A DNA stretch of 64,000 nucleotides from an uncultured Ectothiorhodospiraceae bacterium (GTDB taxonomy: Bacteria; Pseudomonadota; Gammaproteobacteria; Nevskiales; Oceanococcaceae), in NCBI GenBank assembly GCA_937141935.1, contig CAKZQS010000005.1:1-64000 (forward strand), given 5' to 3'. Below are positions 45,388 through 58,221 of the stretch, one piece after another. The position numbers and the translations under genes were made by a program. The first letter of the stretch is position 1. Each line of letters starts with the position of its first letter. Below the pieces are notes generated by a model. The model made no database searches. It saw only the letters and a program-made list of their open reading frames with translations, and was not told the origin of the DNA.

Positions 45388-45809
45388 GCACCCGGCTGCA
45401 ACGCGTGCTGCTGGTCGACGACGACCCGGCCACCAACTTCCTGCATCGCCTGTCGATCGAAGAGTGTGACTGCGTCGACGCCGTCGATGAGGCACTCAGC
45501 GCCGACGCCGCGCTCAAGCTGCTGCAACCGGACGACTCCGGCCCGAACGGCGCGTCCGCGCCGCCGGAGCTGATTCTGCTCGACATCAACATGCCCGGGC
45601 ACAACGGCTGGCACCTGCTGGACGCCCTGCGCCAGAACCCGCTGGCCCGGAAACCGGTCATCAGCATGGTCACCACCTCGGCCAACCCCGACGACCGCAA
45701 GCGCGCGCAGGACTACCCCGAAGTCGACGACTTTCTGACCAAGCCCATGAGCGGCGCGGACTTCCGCGAACTGCTGGCCCGGCACTTCCCGCAGGACAGC
45801 GCCCCGTAG
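45384..45809 (+). CDS. Single-domain response regulator (Rcp1-like)
   Basis: A 141-residue receiver with no output domain. It has LLVDDDPATNFLH, the Asp in LLDINMPGHNGWHLL, VTTSANPDD and the Lys in FLTKPM. Such proteins shuttle phosphate or bind partners. Its ATG overlaps the stop of the receiver-kinase gene (ATGA), the usual partner in Rcp1-type pairs. The 64-base gap to the next gene is slightly A/T-richer and could hold a promoter. Confidence 0.88.
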   Translation: MSTRLQRVLLVDDDPATNFLHRLSIEECDCVDAVDEALSADAALKLLQPDDSGPNGASAPPELILLDINMPGHNGWHLLDALRQNPLARKPVISMVTTSANPDDRKRAQDYPEVDDFLTKPMSGADFRELLARHFPQDSAP

Positions 45810-45873
45810 CTCTACGGGTGAGACCGGCGCGCTATTGGTGAATAATGCGGTGCTGCCCCCAGCCTAGGCTTTG

Positions 45874-49914
<4,041 letters not shown>

Positions 49915-50013
49915 CGCCCCCGCCTGGGCCCGCGGCGGCCCGCCCGCCGCCGTGCCGCGCCACGCCCCGCCGTGCCGTGCTGGGCCGTGCCGCGCCGTGC
50001 TGGGCGCCCGCCG

Positions 50014-52371
50014 CTAGCGGCCGGCGCGCAGCGCCGCCCCGCGCGCCTGGGCCCGCTCCCACATGCGGATGTAAGCCTCGGCCGCCCGCGCCATCAGCTC
50101 CAGCGCCTGCGGGCCGCCGGGCTGGGCCTGCATGTCCGCCAGCAGGTCGGCATACAGCCCGTAATGCGCAACCCCGTCCACGTTCAGGTCATAAACGCGC
50201 TCGCCGCTGGTCTGGCGGTCAAAGCGCACCGCGCCGTCCCAGGAGGCGAAGGGGTATTGCAAGGGCGCTTCGGCCACATCGGCGCGCGGCTGCGGCTGGC
50301 TGGCCAGGCCGCCGCTGTCCGAGGCAAAGGCCACGCCAAAGAAGAACTCGGGCCGGGCCAAGGGCCGCAGCGCCTGCACCTTGTCGATCAGCGCCGGCGC
50401 CGGGTCGTTGAAGGGCGAGGCCAGCCCACCCAGCGCATACAGGCGCTCCAGCTGCTGCGGCGTGGTCGCGCCGCCGGTGCCCAGGTGGCCGGCAATCAGC
50501 GGGTAGCGGGCGCGTTCGGCCAGCGTCAGCAGCCGCTCCTTGGTGTTGTAGCTGAGGTGGTCGATCTCGATCAGCAGCCCGCGGCGCATCAGCGCATCCA
50601 CCAGCGCCTCGCCCAGCCCGGTCATGCCGCGCGCGTTGCAGTGCGGGCCGGGGCCATAGGTGGGCACGGCGGCGGCCTGGGCCTCGTTCAGCCACACGCT
50701 CAGCGCATCCTCGCCACTCTGATGCAGCCCCACGGATTGCTGCTGGGCGCCGATGCCCTCCTCCGGGCAGCTTTCCACACGGTAGTAATGGCCGGTTTCG
50801 ATCTTGTTGAAGGCGTTCAGCGCCAGCTCGGTCGGGCCGAACAGGCCCGGCCCGCCCAGGGCGTTGTCGAACCAGTGGGCCAGGAACAGGCTGCGGATGC
50901 CCAGCGCGGCAAACTCGTCCAGCTGCGCCTGCATGCTGGCCGGCGTGCACTCGGGGCTGTCCAGGAACTCGCCGCAGCCGAAGAGCTTGGAGGACTCAAT
51001 GCCCAGCACCACGGCCAACTGGCCGGCGGCCACCGCCTGCCGGGCCTGCGCCGGCTCACGCACGATGCGCAGCCAGCCGCGGCCGGGTCCGCCGTGCTGC
51101 GCGTCGATGTAGTCCTGCAGGCCCTCGAGCTTGGCCAGTTGCAGGCGCACCGTGTCCATCTCGTCGCAGCCATGCGCGCGGCGCGGTGCCACCTGGCACA
51201 GGGCCTCGTCGGCGTTGAAGTGGTTCACCACCAGCCGCAGCCCGGCCTGCCAGGCGCGCTTGAGCCAGGCGTAATAGGCCTGCTGGTGCGACAGCGTGTC
51301 GCGCACCGGCCATTCCGAAAAGCTGGGCCAGCCGTCGGTGGCGTGCACGCCGGCCGGCTGGCCCTCGCGCTGGAAGTTGCCAATGCCGTCGGCGCTGCCC
51401 TGCGGGCCGTGGGCGATGGCGCAGTCTTCCAGCGCATGCGCCACGCCCAGCGGATGCCAGGCCTGGCCGTGGATCACGCGGCCGCCCAGCCGGTCGGCGG
51501 CCATCAGGTGCACATGGGTGTCGGCAAAGCCGTAGAGCACGCCCGGCTCCAGCTCGCCGCCGGGCGGCTGCCCCTCGCCCCCGCTGGCGATCTCCGGCGG
51601 GGCGACGCAGCCCTGCGCGGGCGCGGCAACTAGCCGCAGCGCCTGGGCCCGGCCCGCCACGGGCACCAGCGCGCCGTCCTGCGCGCCCAGCCACTGGCCG
51701 CTGAAGGCCGATTGCAGCAGCAGCTGCCCGGGGTCCTCCTGGTACAGATGCCAGATGCCGCGCGTGCTCGGCGCGGCCTCGGCCGCGACCTGCGGCAGCG
51801 GGCGGTTGGCATCGAGCAGCTGCCGCAGCGTGTCGAGCTGGCGACCGCCGGCGGCCACCGCATCGCCCACCGGGACCAGCGGGTGAACGATGTTGAAGAT
51901 GTCGCCGCTGCCGCCGAGCTGTTCGGCCGCAATACCCAGCCCCCCGCTCAGCGGGTCGGCCAGCGCGTCGAGCGGCCCGGACAGCGTCAGGTAGCCGCCC
52001 TGCGTGTCGCGCAGCACATAGCTGCCCAGCCCGGTGGGCCGCAGGTACAACGCCGCCTCGGCCTCCGGCGTGGCCAGCGCGTAGCCGCCCCCCTGCGGCG
52101 TGATCGCCTGCTCCCCGGCGCCAAGCTGCCAACAGCGGTTGGCCAGCGCATACACCGGCGCCATGACGCCCGCCGCGCCTGGCGGCGTGCCGGCGCGGGG
52201 CGACTCGGCAACCGGCTCTTGCGCGGCGGGGCTCAGGTCGCGGCTGGCCGGGTCCGGCGCGCCGCGGCCGCCCTCACAGGCGCCGAGCAGCAGCGTGGCG
52301 CCCAGGGTTGCGGCGAGGGTGGCGGCAAAGCGGCGCCGTGGCCCGGCCGCGCGGGGGTGGCTATTCAACAT
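50014..52371 (-). CDS. Lipoprotein with trefoil-like N-domain and amidohydrolase/M19-like domain
   Basis: A 785-residue predicted lipoprotein (LLLGAC, Cys about 32). Residues about 70-260 have repeated strands such as LYLRPTGLGSYVLRDTQGGYLTL, here cut short, like a fascin or beta-trefoil fold. From about 280 an amidohydrolase-like barrel begins with the metal motif FADTHVHL; later candidates are VVNHFNADE, EIDHLSYNT and AGHLGTGG, with FASDSGG near the end. This pattern is closest to membrane dipeptidase (M19). The substrate is unknown. It is followed 52 bases upstream by the esterase-like gene on the same strand. The 49915-50013 gap on its other side is GC-rich, with short CCGTGCCG repeats and no gene. 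Confidence 0.72.
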   Translation of the reverse strand: MLNSHPRAAGPRRRFAATLAATLGATLLLGACEGGRGAPDPASRDLSPAAQEPVAESPRAGTPPGAAGVMAPVYALANRCWQLGAGEQAITPQGGGYALATPEAEAALYLRPTGLGSYVLRDTQGGYLTLSGPLDALADPLSGGLGIAAEQLGGSGDIFNIVHPLVPVGDAVAAGGRQLDTLRQLLDANRPLPQVAAEAAPSTRGIWHLYQEDPGQLLLQSAFSGQWLGAQDGALVPVAGRAQALRLVAAPAQGCVAPPEIASGGEGQPPGGELEPGVLYGFADTHVHLMAADRLGGRVIHGQAWHPLGVAHALEDCAIAHGPQGSADGIGNFQREGQPAGVHATDGWPSFSEWPVRDTLSHQQAYYAWLKRAWQAGLRLVVNHFNADEALCQVAPRRAHGCDEMDTVRLQLAKLEGLQDYIDAQHGGPGRGWLRIVREPAQARQAVAAGQLAVVLGIESSKLFGCGEFLDSPECTPASMQAQLDEFAALGIRSLFLAHWFDNALGGPGLFGPTELALNAFNKIETGHYYRVESCPEEGIGAQQQSVGLHQSGEDALSVWLNEAQAAAVPTYGPGPHCNARGMTGLGEALVDALMRRGLLIEIDHLSYNTKERLLTLAERARYPLIAGHLGTGGATTPQQLERLYALGGLASPFNDPAPALIDKVQALRPLARPEFFFGVAFASDSGGLASQPQPRADVAEAPLQYPFASWDGAVRFDRQTSGERVYDLNVDGVAHYGLYADLLADMQAQPGGPQALELMARAAEAYIRMWERAQARGAALRAGR

Positions 52372-52423
52372 CGGGTTCTCCTTGCGGGCCCGCCTGCGCG
52401 GGCCCGATCTTGGCGGCGGCGCC

Positions 52424-55087
52424 CTAGGGGCGGCGCAGCGTCAGTTCATTGCTGCCGGCGGGGACGTCGGCCCAGGCCACCTCGCCGCTGCGCTGCAGCG
52501 GCAGCGCGGCACCGTCGGCCAACACCTGCAGGCCCGCGGGCGCGCCCCGCAGCCCCAGCCGCAGCGCGGCATCGGCCTGCAGCGTGATGCGCGCACCCGC
52601 GTCCAGATCCAGGCCGCTGCGCGGCAGGTCTAGGCTGAGCTGGCCCACGTTGCTCAGTTGCAACTGCAGCCGGTTCTCCTGGGGCGCGTCGCCGCCATCG
52701 ACCCAGTCCTGCGCCAGACGGGTGTAGGGGGTGCTGTGGTTGCCGGGCGAGGCCACGGGCGTACTGGGCAGGCCCAGGCCGTTGTCGATCTCCAGGATCA
52801 CCGGCTGCGGCTGCCAGAGCTGGCCGGGCAGTGCGAAGGATTCGGCCTCGACCACGGCCGCAATGCTCTCATCGCAGGCTGTCTCGCCGGCCACGTCACA
52901 GCCACCATCATCGGCGGCCGCGATGTCATCCACCCACCAGGCGCCGTCGGGGCGGAAGTCGAAGACGCGGCGCGTGCCACTGCCCGGAAACTCGCCGTTG
53001 TTGCGGTTGATCTGGCGCACGAACTCCGGCACCAGCTGGTAGCTGATGCGGCGCGGGTTCTCCGGCAGGGCCTGGCGGTCGAGGTAGCGGGTGCCGTCGG
53101 CCCACTCGTCGATGATCGCCTGGGTGTAATGCTCGTAGCCGGGGAAGGTGTCGAACTGGTAGCGATAACCCAGCTCCTGCAGCGTGGTGGCCACCGGCGC
53201 GATGCTGACCCAGGGCACCAGCTCGTCGAAGCTGCCGTGCTGGATGACCAGCGGCAGGTGGCGCGCATTGCGCAGCAGGTTCTGGCCGCCCGGTAGCGCG
53301 CTGCCGAAATGCACCCCGGCGCTGGAATAGCCGGCGGCGAAGCGGTCGGGGTACAGCAGGCCGAACATGTAGGTGCCGTGGCCGCCCATGCTGTAGCCGC
53401 TCAGCGTGACCCGCCGCGGGTCGATGCGGGCGAAACCCTGGCTGGCGAAGCCGTGGCCTTCGGCCAGACCGTCGCCCCGGGTGTAGTCGGTGCCGGCGAT
53501 GTCGGCCAGCACCTCCCAGACGTCGCGATGCGAGGCGCCCTCGTACCAGCTCTTGCTGCCGCGGCCGCGCGGGGTGACGACGATGGCGCCGCGCTCCAGC
53601 CCGTGCTGGTGCACGATGCGCGGCGACCAGGCGCCGGCGCTGTGGGTCTTGCCGCCGCGGTAGTGCAGCCACACCGTCATCGGGTACTGCGCCTGCGGGT
53701 CGTAGTCCGGCGGCAGGTACAACCCGTAGGCCTGGGCCTGGGTCTGCTCCCAGGGCTCGAAGGGGTCGGAGCCATCGACGATGTCCAGCGCCAGCGGGTC
53801 CTCGTGCGAGATCTCCGGGTCGGAGAGGAAGTGCCGCTCGTAATAGCCGCCGGTGGGCTGCACGCTCTCCGTGCGCCCGGCCTGCAGCCCGGCCAAGTCC
53901 AGCGTCAGCGCATAGCCATCGATCTGCCCGGCGAGCAGGTCAAAGGCCTGGGCCCGCTCGTTGTAGATGCCGGCCACCGGGTCGCAGGGCAGGCGCAGGG
54001 CGCCGCCCTCCAGCGCGTCGTAGCGATAGGCCAGGTTGGCCGGTGTGTAGAGGCCGGGGCCGTCGGCCGTGCCGGCCGTGTCCTCGCGCGCCGACAGCAC
54101 GGCCACGCCCAGCGCATCGGTCGCGGCCACGCCGGCCAGCGCCCGCGGCAGGCGCAGCTCCAGCGCGTTGTCCATGTCCTGCTCCAGCCACTGCCAGGCC
54201 AGGCCGGGCGTCGGCAGCAGCGTGCCGCTGGCCGTGTCCAGCAGCCAGGCCGCATCGCGGGCCACGATCAGCAACCGCTCGAAGCGCGCGCTGCGCAGCC
54301 CCAGGCCGGGCAGCTCCACCTCGGCCTCCAGGGCCTCGGGGCCATCCAGCGCGATGGCCAGCACCGGGCGGTCGCCGGGCACCAGGCGGCTGTAGCGCGC
54401 CAGCAGGTACAGATCCTGCGCATCGGCGGCCCAGCGCAACTCCAGCAGATCCTGCGGGCCGGTGATGTCGGTGGCATCGCCATAGTGGTCGGCCGCACCC
54501 ACGGGCGCCGGGGCGCCGAACTGGTCGCCCAGGGCCTGAAAGAGCTGGTCCAGGCGCTCGGCGCGGGTCACCGCCTGCTGCAAGCCCTCGTTGATGGCAT
54601 AGCGCTGTGCGTCGCTGCCGTCGTCGGCGCCCCAGGCGTCGTACAGAAAGTCGCGGTAGATGTGCTCGCCACGGTCGTAGAGCGCCAGCCCGCCGAGCAT
54701 GGGCGAGGCCCCCACCCAATCGGCGATGCTGGCGTCGTCGACCCGCCGCGCGGCCACTGCGGAGGGCGGCGCGGAGGCCGGCGCGGCCGCCACCGACTGC
54801 ACCGCCAGCCCGCCGCGACGCAGCACCTCGGAGACGAAGGGCAGCCGATCCGGCCCGGCCGCGAAGGGCTCCAAGTGGCGCTCGGCGCCGCAGAGCCCCG
54901 TCTGCGCGGGGGCGAAGCCATTGGCCACGACCCCCGGCGGTGGCGGTGGCGCCGTGGGCGCCGCGCCTTCCTGCGTCGCGGGGGCGCGGCCACCCTGACA
55001 GGCCGCCAGCAACGGCAGGGCCAAGAGCAGGGTGTAGCAGCAACGCGGGTACGGCCGCCGGGCGGCACGGGGCAAAGGTGTCTCCAT
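52424..55087 (-). CDS. Large lipoprotein with S9/PHB-depolymerase-like alpha/beta hydrolase domain
   Basis: An 887-residue lipoprotein (LLLAAC, Cys about 30) with a Pro-rich linker. Residues about 100-390 may be a carbohydrate- or substrate-binding sandwich. The alpha/beta-hydrolase domain (about 460-700) has YGLYLPPDYDPQAQYPMTVW, the oxyanion-region HYRGG, the nucleophile GYSMGG (Ser near 590), the acid in SFDELVPW and His in GYEHYTQ. This is a predicted secreted esterase or peptidase. A C-terminal part after 720 looks like a second binding domain. It diverges from the lipase-like gene at 55271 across a region with direct repeats. Confidence 0.75.
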   Translation of the reverse strand: METPLPRAARRPYPRCCYTLLLALPLLAACQGGRAPATQEGAAPTAPPPPPGVVANGFAPAQTGLCGAERHLEPFAAGPDRLPFVSEVLRRGGLAVQSVAAAPASAPPSAVAARRVDDASIADWVGASPMLGGLALYDRGEHIYRDFLYDAWGADDGSDAQRYAINEGLQQAVTRAERLDQLFQALGDQFGAPAPVGAADHYGDATDITGPQDLLELRWAADAQDLYLLARYSRLVPGDRPVLAIALDGPEALEAEVELPGLGLRSARFERLLIVARDAAWLLDTASGTLLPTPGLAWQWLEQDMDNALELRLPRALAGVAATDALGVAVLSAREDTAGTADGPGLYTPANLAYRYDALEGGALRLPCDPVAGIYNERAQAFDLLAGQIDGYALTLDLAGLQAGRTESVQPTGGYYERHFLSDPEISHEDPLALDIVDGSDPFEPWEQTQAQAYGLYLPPDYDPQAQYPMTVWLHYRGGKTHSAGAWSPRIVHQHGLERGAIVVTPRGRGSKSWYEGASHRDVWEVLADIAGTDYTRGDGLAEGHGFASQGFARIDPRRVTLSGYSMGGHGTYMFGLLYPDRFAAGYSSAGVHFGSALPGGQNLLRNARHLPLVIQHGSFDELVPWVSIAPVATTLQELGYRYQFDTFPGYEHYTQAIIDEWADGTRYLDRQALPENPRRISYQLVPEFVRQINRNNGEFPGSGTRRVFDFRPDGAWWVDDIAAADDGGCDVAGETACDESIAAVVEAESFALPGQLWQPQPVILEIDNGLGLPSTPVASPGNHSTPYTRLAQDWVDGGDAPQENRLQLQLSNVGQLSLDLPRSGLDLDAGARITLQADAALRLGLRGAPAGLQVLADGAALPLQRSGEVAWADVPAGSNELTLRRP

Positions 55088-55120
55088 GGCGCAAAGCTTA
55101 GAGCGCCGCGGCGGGCCGTG

Positions 55121-55201
55121 GGGTCGTAAATACTTGCCTCGGGCCGCCGCCATCGCTGCCGCCGCGCACCAAGCCGGCGCCCCACCCCGGGTCGTAAATA
55201 C
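55121..55201. promoter_or_regulatory. Two 13-bp direct repeats in the divergent hydrolase promoter region
   Basis: GGGTCGTAAATAC occurs at 55121-55133 and again, identically, at 55189-55201, 68 bases apart, in a 183-base gap between two divergent secreted-hydrolase genes. TAAATA is the only A/T-rich patch in each repeat, so each may be a -10 element or a regulator site. Their identity in an otherwise GC-rich region argues for shared function. Confidence 0.55.
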
Positions 55202-55270
55202 ACACCGCCATCTGGTGGCCATGGGCGGGCTGCTCTACCGTCGGCGGCGCACTTTCTCCGGCTTGCGCCC

Positions 55271-57631
55271 ATGCCCCTGTCTGCCCCTTGCGCCCCGCGC
55301 CACCTGTTGCTGCTGATGGGTCTGTTCACCGGCCTGGCCTCGGCCCAGCTGCCGCTGCCCAACCCGGCCGCCAGTGGCTGCGACCCGCTGGACCCGGCGC
55401 ACTGCATGCTGCCCTTCCCCAGCAGCTTCTACCTGCGGGCGGACCCGACCTCGCGAACCGGCCTGCGGGTGAATATCCCGTCCACGGCCACGCCGGCCAA
55501 TCTCGTCGACGTGCCCGGCGTGGGCCTGGAGCTGGGCCAGCGCATCCAGACCGGGGAATGGAACCGGCAGGAAGGCTTTTCGCTCGGCGCGCATCTGATC
55601 ACCTATGTGCCCGGCCTGGACCTGCACCAGACCTGGGGCACCGCGGACCAACCCTTCGCCGGCAGCCCGAATTCGGCGGATTATTTCGACCACCGCGACC
55701 ACATCGCGGACATCAACCGCTACCGCGCCAGCAACGCCCCGATCGTGCTGCTGAACGCCCGCACCGGCCGCCGCCACCCCTTCTGGTCGGAGCTGGATAC
55801 GCACGCCGACACCACGGCCGCCAACCGCACGCTGTTGCTGCGACCGGCCGTGAACCTCGACCCCGGCACGCAATACATCGTCGCGCTGCGCCGCCTGCGC
55901 GATGCCGATGGCGCACTGATCGAGGCCGGCCCCGCCTTTGCCGCGCTGCGCGAGGGCAACAGCGAGGACAGTGCCCGGCAGGCCCATTACGAAACGCTGT
56001 TCGCCACGCTGCGCAGCGCCGGCATTCGCCGCGACGAGCTGTACCTGGCCTGGGACTTCGTCACGACCACGACGGAGGATCTGACCGAGCGCATGCTGCA
56101 CATCCGCGACGAGGCCTTTGCGCTGCTCGGCGATACCGACCTCGCCGACGGCATCGTGCAGGGCGTGGCGCCGCAGTTCCGCATCATCAGCAACGCCGTC
56201 ACCGACGAGGGCGAGTTCGGCCGTTTCCGCCGGGTGGAAGGCGCGATGACGGTGCCCAACTTCACCACCCAGCCGCAGGACCTGCTGGATATCTTCGACA
56301 ACCCCATCGGCGCCAACGCGACGATCCCCGGCACGCGGCTGTACTACGCCGCCGATGGTCCGGACCCGGACACCGGCGACGGGCTGCCCGACATCAACCC
56401 GATCTACCCGACCACCACCTTCCGCTTCACCTGCGACGTGCCGCTGGACCAGGGCCCGAGCTACCCGATGACCTACGGCCATGGTCTGGTCGGCTCGCGC
56501 AGCCAGATCGGCGATGCGCAGTGGCCGCGGCGGTATGGCTTTCTGCCCTGCGGCGTGGACTGGTGGGGCATGTCGCGCGAGGACCTGAGCAACATCGCGC
56601 TGATCCTGGCCGATGTGTCCAACTTCCCCTCGCTGGCCGACCGCAGCCAGCAGGGCTTTCTGAACTTTCTGTACCTGGCGCGCGCGGCCACGCACCCGCA
56701 GGGCCTGGCCACCCACCCCTGCTTCCAGGCCAACGAGGACTGCGCGACGCCGGGCGACTCGCTGATCCGCACGGCCACGGCGACCAGCACGCCGGTCTTC
56801 TACGACGGCAACAGCCAGGGCGGCATCCTGGGCCCCGGCATGATCGCCGTTTCGCCGGACATCGACCGCGGCATTCTGGGCGTGCCGGGCATCAACTACT
56901 CCACGCTGCTGAACCGCTCGGTGGACTGGGAGGGCGCCTACGGCATCCCCAACTACGTGGCCTACCGCGAGCCCATCGAGCGCCAGCTGCTGTTCCACCT
57001 GATCCAGATGCTCTGGGACCGGGGCGAGGGCAATGGCTATGCCCACCGCCTGACCACCGACCCGCTGCCGAACACGCCGCCGCATGAGGTGATGCTGCAG
57101 GTGGCCTATTCCGACCACCAAGTCAGCAACCACGCGGCCGAGGTGTTTGCCCGCACCATTGGCGCACCGATCATGCTGCCGGGCCTGCCCGCGGGCCGGC
57201 ACTGGGAGGCGCAGCCCTATTACACGCCCACGGCGCGCTACCCGCACCGCGGCTCGGCGCTGATCTACTGGGACAGCGGCAATGCCCGCCCGCCCAATGG
57301 CAACGTACCGGCCGATGCCGGCAGCGACCCGCACAGCCATGCGCGCCGCGAGGTCGGCGGCGGCTGGCAGGAGGCGCACTTTCTGCTCAGCGGCGAAATG
57401 GTCGACATTTGCCAGGGCGGCGACTACCTGACCGTCGAACACCCGGAGGCGAACGGTGGCACGCCCTGCCCGCCGCCGGCGCGCGCGCCGGGGCCCTACC
57501 GCCCGGTGCAGGCCACGGCGGCCGCACCGGCCCCGGACACCGCGGGCGGAACCGCCGGCGGCGCGATGGGCGGGTTATGGCTGGGCCTGACGGCGCTGCT
57601 GCTGGCCCCGCGGCGGCGGCGCCAGCACTAG
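55271..57631 (+). CDS. Secreted lipase/hydrolase-like protein with GlyGly-CTERM-like tail
   Basis: A 786-residue secreted protein. The signal ends near SAQLPLP. The sequence resembles large bacterial extracellular lipase-like proteins: PSSFYLR near the start, PMTYGHGLVGS in the middle and the probable nucleophile GNSQGG (Ser near 517) in FYDGNSQGGILGP. Many Cys are paired in the central part. The end has a Gly-rich stretch (DTAGGTAGGAMGG), a hydrophobic helix (LWLGLTALLLA) and a basic tail (PRRRRQH), the layout of a GlyGly-CTERM signal cut by rhombosortase. The protein is therefore probably surface-attached or released by type II secretion. No rhombosortase gene is in the window. Confidence 0.72.
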   Translation: MPLSAPCAPRHLLLLMGLFTGLASAQLPLPNPAASGCDPLDPAHCMLPFPSSFYLRADPTSRTGLRVNIPSTATPANLVDVPGVGLELGQRIQTGEWNRQEGFSLGAHLITYVPGLDLHQTWGTADQPFAGSPNSADYFDHRDHIADINRYRASNAPIVLLNARTGRRHPFWSELDTHADTTAANRTLLLRPAVNLDPGTQYIVALRRLRDADGALIEAGPAFAALREGNSEDSARQAHYETLFATLRSAGIRRDELYLAWDFVTTTTEDLTERMLHIRDEAFALLGDTDLADGIVQGVAPQFRIISNAVTDEGEFGRFRRVEGAMTVPNFTTQPQDLLDIFDNPIGANATIPGTRLYYAADGPDPDTGDGLPDINPIYPTTTFRFTCDVPLDQGPSYPMTYGHGLVGSRSQIGDAQWPRRYGFLPCGVDWWGMSREDLSNIALILADVSNFPSLADRSQQGFLNFLYLARAATHPQGLATHPCFQANEDCATPGDSLIRTATATSTPVFYDGNSQGGILGPGMIAVSPDIDRGILGVPGINYSTLLNRSVDWEGAYGIPNYVAYREPIERQLLFHLIQMLWDRGEGNGYAHRLTTDPLPNTPPHEVMLQVAYSDHQVSNHAAEVFARTIGAPIMLPGLPAGRHWEAQPYYTPTARYPHRGSALIYWDSGNARPPNGNVPADAGSDPHSHARREVGGGWQEAHFLLSGEMVDICQGGDYLTVEHPEANGGTPCPPPARAPGPYRPVQATAAAPAPDTAGGTAGGAMGGLWLGLTALLLAPRRRRQH

Positions 57632-57693
57632 GCGGGTCGGCCCGGGCGGCAGGGGTTAGACGGCGCGGCCAGACGCCGCCGGCCAGACGCAGG

Positions 57694-58134
57694 CTAGTGC
57701 CGCAGGCTGAGCTCGTAGCACTCGTCGCCGCCCGGTCGGGGCGGCGGCGTGTAGCGGGCGTCGGGAAAATAGTGGCGCACCATCATCAGGCCGCGGCCGC
57801 TCTCGGCGAAGGGGTCATGCTCGTCGGGCTCGCGGGCCTGCAGCTCGGCGCGAAAGGCCTGCGCATCGGCAAAGCTGTGGCAGCGGGCCGTGAGCAGCAC
57901 GCGCACCTCGCGCTTGCGCACCTGGCAGCGCAGGCGGAAGGTCTCCGGCGTGGGCGCGGTGTGCTGCACCAGATTCGTGATCAGCTCGGTCAGGGCCACC
58001 TCGAAGCGCTGCCGCTCCGCCACCGCGAGCTCATCGGGCGCAATGACCTCGGCCAGCCAGGCGCGGGCCAGCGCGACCGGGAAACTCCGGGATGAGGCCA
58101 TGGCTACGAGATCGACCCGAATGATGCGGTCCAT
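57694..58134 (-). CDS. RsbW-like anti-sigma/regulatory ATPase domain protein
   Basis: A 146-residue protein of the HATPase_c_2 group. The N box is FEVALTELITNLVQHT (about 44-59) and the G box FAESGRGLMMVRHYF (about 108-122). The family contains serine kinases that act on STAS antagonists in partner-switching. No STAS-only or PP2C gene is adjacent. The nearest STAS is in the distant SulP protein, which is unrelated. The target is unknown. The 57632-57693 gap between it and the convergent lipase-like gene has only GC-rich palindromes. Confidence 0.8.
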   Translation of the reverse strand: MDRIIRVDLVAMASSRSFPVALARAWLAEVIAPDELAVAERQRFEVALTELITNLVQHTAPTPETFRLRCQVRKREVRVLLTARCHSFADAQAFRAELQAREPDEHDPFAESGRGLMMVRHYFPDARYTPPPRPGGDECYELSLRH

Positions 58135-58221
58135 AGCATAACCCTAGTGCCCACGGGCCCCGCGACGTGCAGGACGCGCCCAGCAGGGCCTGTCAGTCGA
58201 AGCCGACGCCGGCACGGGCGC

